This document shows, piece by piece, positions 56,901 to 58,771 of a DNA stretch of 58,771 nt. The notes under the pieces were generated by a model. It had not been told where the DNA came from. It saw only the letters and a program-made list of their open reading frames with translations, and made no database searches. Position numbers and translations under genes: made by a program. Positions within the stretch are counted from its first letter, which is position 1, and each line of letters opens with the position of its first letter. The stretch is from a virus, in IMG/VR virus record IMGVR_UViG_3300031578_000039, positions 1 to 58,771 of that record. One strand, written 5' to 3'.

Positions 56901-58076
56901 GGTGAGAGCGGTATGACTTACAACGGCAGTACATTTGCCGTAAATGGTGATATTAGTTGCGACCAAGAACTAAAATTAACAAATGCGTTTCTTCCTCTTT
57001 TATCATTTAATGATGGTTCTGGCGTATCTTGGAATCTCTCGCACAGCAGTAATTCTTTTAAAATAGAATACGGCTTAGAAACTTCAATTAAAGCTATTGA
57101 AGATGGAGGGACTGAATTATATTACAATAACTTAAAAAAAGCAGAAACTACCAGCACTGGTTTAGCCGTTACAGGAATTCAGAAGTTAGAATCAGGTGGA
57201 ATAGATGGGATATTAGCAGACAATATTTTATTTGCTCCTACTGGTTTTGCGACTACCGTAAATCATAGAATGCGATCTAGCCACTCTATAGTTCGAAATA
57301 GTAACTATCTAAATATAGAAACTAGTACGGGTACAACTGGTGTTTATAATAATAATCAATTAGTTTTGAGAGGGAATGGGTTTATCGGCATTGGTGTACT
57401 AAGTCCCTCAGTAGCTTTAGATGTATCGGGTGCAATAACCGCAACTGGTAACATTTCAATGAATCAATCATTGAACTCAGGTCTATTAATAGGCAATACG
57501 AGTGCAGCCAATAAATGGCTAATAGGCTCTAGGAATGCTATTGATGCAGGAAGTGATAATGATTTAGCATTATATTCAAGAGACGGACACGTAACTCTAT
57601 GGGACGATGGAGCGGTAAATCTTGCAACTACAAGCGCCGGAATAGCCGTTACAGGAACAATAACCGCAACAGGTGACATTACTTCAACCTCAGATATTAG
57701 AAAAAAGAACTTAAAATATTACCTTAATAATAACTATTTACCACATATTATAAGCCTAAGCCCAATTGCTTATACAATGAAAGATACTACTTTGAGCGAA
57801 AAAACTAATTTCGGTTTTTCAGCCCAAGAAGTACAGGCTTCATTCCCTGAATGGGTACATGAAGACGGCGAGGGTTGGCTATCTTTAGATTACGGAAAGA
57901 TGGGGGCTGTTTTAGCAGTTCAGGGAATAAAGGAGTTAAACACTAAACTCGAAAAAGAAAATAAGCAGCTAAGAGACGATATAAAGAGCTTGCAAGAGAG
58001 TGTTAAAATGATTAACCAGTTAATAACCTCTAAAGAACTTGATACTTTAATTTTCAAAACTAAAAAACAGCAATAA
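53967..58076 (+). CDS. Large tail fibre with signal peptide and S74 autoprocessing chaperone domain
   Basis: 1369 residues. Signal peptide KKLALLFLLILPYFVQSQS; fibre-type beta repeats (VTGTITATGDITS, SGAITATGNISM); DDQDVVTKKYLEDN. The C-terminal peptidase S74 domain begins TSTSDIRKKNLKYYLNNNYL (about 1240), followed by ISLSPIAYTMK, NFGFSAQEVQASFPEWV, SLDYGKMGAVLAVQGIKELN, and a coiled coil. Such domains trimerise the fibre and cut themselves off through a Ser-Lys dyad; Ser and Lys are present. Likely the main host-recognition fibre. Confidence 0.88.
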   Translation: MKKLALLFLLILPYFVQSQSVSGDELRIYGKASIGEDGSVQLDMNGNPVKNVLDPVDDQDVVTKKYLEDNVVVGDVPFVDFQVNEDNPVYKQARLWYDYLRAEMVFFDRVENLEFRTVGELSIRVINNSGSTINKGKAVYPTGSSGGFTTIDLALSSDYEKSRPVGFAKNTILNGEEGWVMLRGVLDSINTSLLSGGKIYLSPTEAGGVTNTLPSNGNFIILMGAVGVVDAISGVINVDPYINEYTAETISPRGWASTSNSIVTLNPITRTVTVDPTGDTDYIYEDGVKYEFGTVSETWADIEGTFDIYFDKGELKIEHNRTTSQVREIYSTKAGIGRHYWDAQNDSIVFANDMQHTFDMNGNTWATFWDLHKCTVLEGINITNISTGGTGNVNADAQFGNGAGIIRNQDIITSVPAVASTIGYDVFYRTGVSNWRLENVIGFPVFTTGTGRLAYNQNVGGVWQLTECTNGYYTLCHLFTSNTRSQYRTGVVMGQSQYATITAARTGAVTEIKNLVFSQFPIKELAPVATIIYETRDNYTNLVNARTVQSLDQSGNLVDFIDWRFSGVSGSGAGGAGGGSFLDDYDTPTVYTSSAGKGVVVNSTPDGLIFDNVVTSVNGVDLASPNYNIVLTANKVGENVTVGTGGTGTSAVVNVADNDNNSLNELQSLNNSKLNNSINLTISGGTGTTVTNIARTDFANTFTTNQTISGNLTVNGTGAVKVASGTTAQRPTPVNGQIRYDTDLSKIQTYENSAWKNFVTSTDQTNLSNYPKKNGIETISAQWTYTTSPLVPSATLREQAANLGNIWDAEMGLSWQGIVINFFNPTGGLPTTPNDGDRYISTATANGWIINNIYEWKDNDLVWIEAVSLNGFAAFVNNLATFYNYNGSNWIDFSVSPTVHATTHQNNGADEINVAGLSGVLADNQPTNRNLDWTGTFDGQEGSYYLNYANLTNKPTILTMVNGVDNRIVTSTSATGLNGESGMTYNGSTFAVNGDISCDQELKLTNAFLPLLSFNDGSGVSWNLSHSSNSFKIEYGLETSIKAIEDGGTELYYNNLKKAETTSTGLAVTGIQKLESGGIDGILADNILFAPTGFATTVNHRMRSSHSIVRNSNYLNIETSTGTTGVYNNNQLVLRGNGFIGIGVLSPSVALDVSGAITATGNISMNQSLNSGLLIGNTSAANKWLIGSRNAIDAGSDNDLALYSRDGHVTLWDDGAVNLATTSAGIAVTGTITATGDITSTSDIRKKNLKYYLNNNYLPHIISLSPIAYTMKDTTLSEKTNFGFSAQEVQASFPEWVHEDGEGWLSLDYGKMGAVLAVQGIKELNTKLEKENKQLRDDIKSLQESVKMINQLITSKELDTLIFKTKKQQ

Positions 58077-58420
58077 TGAAAAAAACAATTATCACATTTG
58101 CCTTTTTATTATCATGTATTACAGGATTTTGTCAATTACAATCATCGCCTCCAATTTCATTACTTGAAATAAGAGATATGCGAGGAGGCGAGGGTTCAAC
58201 AAGTTTAGAAAAAGAAGCCGAGTTATGGTATGCCAAAACAGGAAAGGAGAAATTCAACCTATCTGCAAATAGCAGTATTTACCTTTCGGCATGGAGTGGG
58301 GAAGATTATAAAAGCCATGAGGATAATAAAATAAAAAAGGCGATAATCGCTTTCTGCTTATTATTACTATCAATTATGGCAGGTATGGGAATATTAACCT
58401 TAAATGTAAATAAAAAATGA
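58076..58420 (+). CDS. Small exported protein with C-terminal membrane helix
   Basis: 114 residues. Signal peptide KKTIITFAFLLSCITGFC, then SPPISLLEIRDMRGGEGSTS and LEKEAELWYAKTGKEKFNLS, then a membrane helix (IIAFCLLLLSIMAGMGILTL). The middle motif is repeated in the next gene. It starts on the fibre stop codon. Perhaps anchors or assists the fibre. Confidence 0.65.
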   Translation: MKKTIITFAFLLSCITGFCQLQSSPPISLLEIRDMRGGEGSTSLEKEAELWYAKTGKEKFNLSANSSIYLSAWSGEDYKSHEDNKIKKAIIAFCLLLLSIMAGMGILTLNVNKK

Positions 58421-58771
58421 AAAGATTATTATTTATATTATTCGCGTTAATATCGCTAAACCTATACGCACAACTCCCCTCAACTCCTCCAATCTCATTG
58501 CAAGATATAAGGGACGAACGAGGCGGCACAGGTTCAACAAGTCTGCAAACAGAGGCTGCACTTTGGTACACACAAACAGGACAAGCAAAGTTTAATTTTC
58601 CTGTGAATGGGAGTATCAGTATTCAGGATTGGTTGGGGGAGATATGGGACTTACCCATCGAAACGTACATAACACAGTCACCGAGCCCGTCTATAACAAT
58701 ACAAAGAGCATTGAATGGGGGCAGAGTAAAGGTTTACTGGGGGGATGGCACAGAGAACAATTACCCATCGG
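58417..58771 (+). CDS. N-terminal part of PKD/LRR adhesin (continues at base 1)
   Basis: Signal peptide KRLLFILFALISLNLYAQ, then PPISLQDIRDERGGTGSTSL and QTEAALWYTQTGQAKFNFPV, paralogous to the previous gene. A PKD-like segment VKVYWGDGTENNYPS runs off the edge. Joined through the shared tcgg, the frame continues into the leucine-rich repeats at 1-468, total about 270 residues. Probable surface-binding tail protein. Confidence 0.75.
   Translation, partial: MKRLLFILFALISLNLYAQLPSTPPISLQDIRDERGGTGSTSLQTEAALWYTQTGQAKFNFPVNGSISIQDWLGEIWDLPIETYITQSPSPSITIQRALNGGRVKVYWGDGTENNYPS

Noticed and set aside
53967-58076. Diversity-generating retroelement target
   Set aside because: No reverse transcriptase and no template/variable repeat pair were found near the fibre gene.
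1-58771. Phage or integron integrase
   Set aside because: No product showed the tyrosine-recombinase R...HxxR...Y layout or a serine-recombinase domain. Absence is by eye only.
1-58771. tRNA genes
   Set aside because: Hairpin-rich stretches such as 5301-5364 looked tRNA-like at first, but they lack the T-loop GTTCRANNC and acceptor CCA layout and fit attC structure instead.

Overview
The window reads as a complete, circularly permuted genome (about 58.77 kb, AT-rich) of a tailed phage of a Bacteroidota host. The last gene (from 58417) is open at the right edge, and the first reading frame is open from base 1. The final four bases (tcgg) equal the first four, and joining them keeps one reading frame through a PKD-like WGDGT...THNYS segment into leucine-rich repeats. 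Promoters are of the Bacteroidota type (TTTG, 19-20 nt, TAnnTTTG), starts lack strong Shine-Dalgarno sequences, and head, neck and tail genes are present. No tail sheath and no site-specific integrase were recognised.

Layout. 0.7-5 kb: small accessory genes and a minimal cytosine-methyltransferase-like gene. 5-20 kb: short cassettes, an RtcB RNA ligase, DnaD-like initiator and DnaC-like loader (11.5-12.8 kb), and lysis candidates (16.1-17.2 kb). 19.7-22.8 kb: probable recombination protein and a RecB-type nuclease fused to an FtsK-like motor. 23-31 kb: Gp37/Gp68-type protein, a solo Cas9 homologue overlapping an SNF2-type helicase, and a B12-type radical SAM protein. 31.8-34.4 kb: a second cassette array. 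34.7-43.2 kb: terminases, portal, protease, capsid, neck and tail tube. 43.3-45.4 kb: minus-strand genes including an inverted cassette array. 45.6 kb to the end and through base 1: tape measure, tail and fibre/adhesin genes, several with Sec signal peptides.

Two things stand out. First, the accessory regions look like integron cassettes without an integrase (CALIN-like). Units begin with GTTRRRY-like boxes, end with complementary RYYYAAC-like boxes, and are separated by imperfect-hairpin attC-like sites. Many of these sites carry a start codon and an N-terminal leader in their loop, read in frame across the G/TT crossover into the next cassette. In 14 of 17 such sites GTT is a valine codon in the same phase. 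This suggests in-frame leader-payload shuffling. One site holds a whole gene in its loop.

Second, the Cas9 homologue keeps the RuvC-I Asp, arginine-rich bridge, RuvC-II Glu, HNH residues and a PI-like end, but the RuvC-III HHxxD motif appears lost. No cas1, cas2, repeat array or tracrRNA was seen. A palindromic element (ACATGTTGTACAACAT) recurs at six promoters and may be the operator of one phage regulator.
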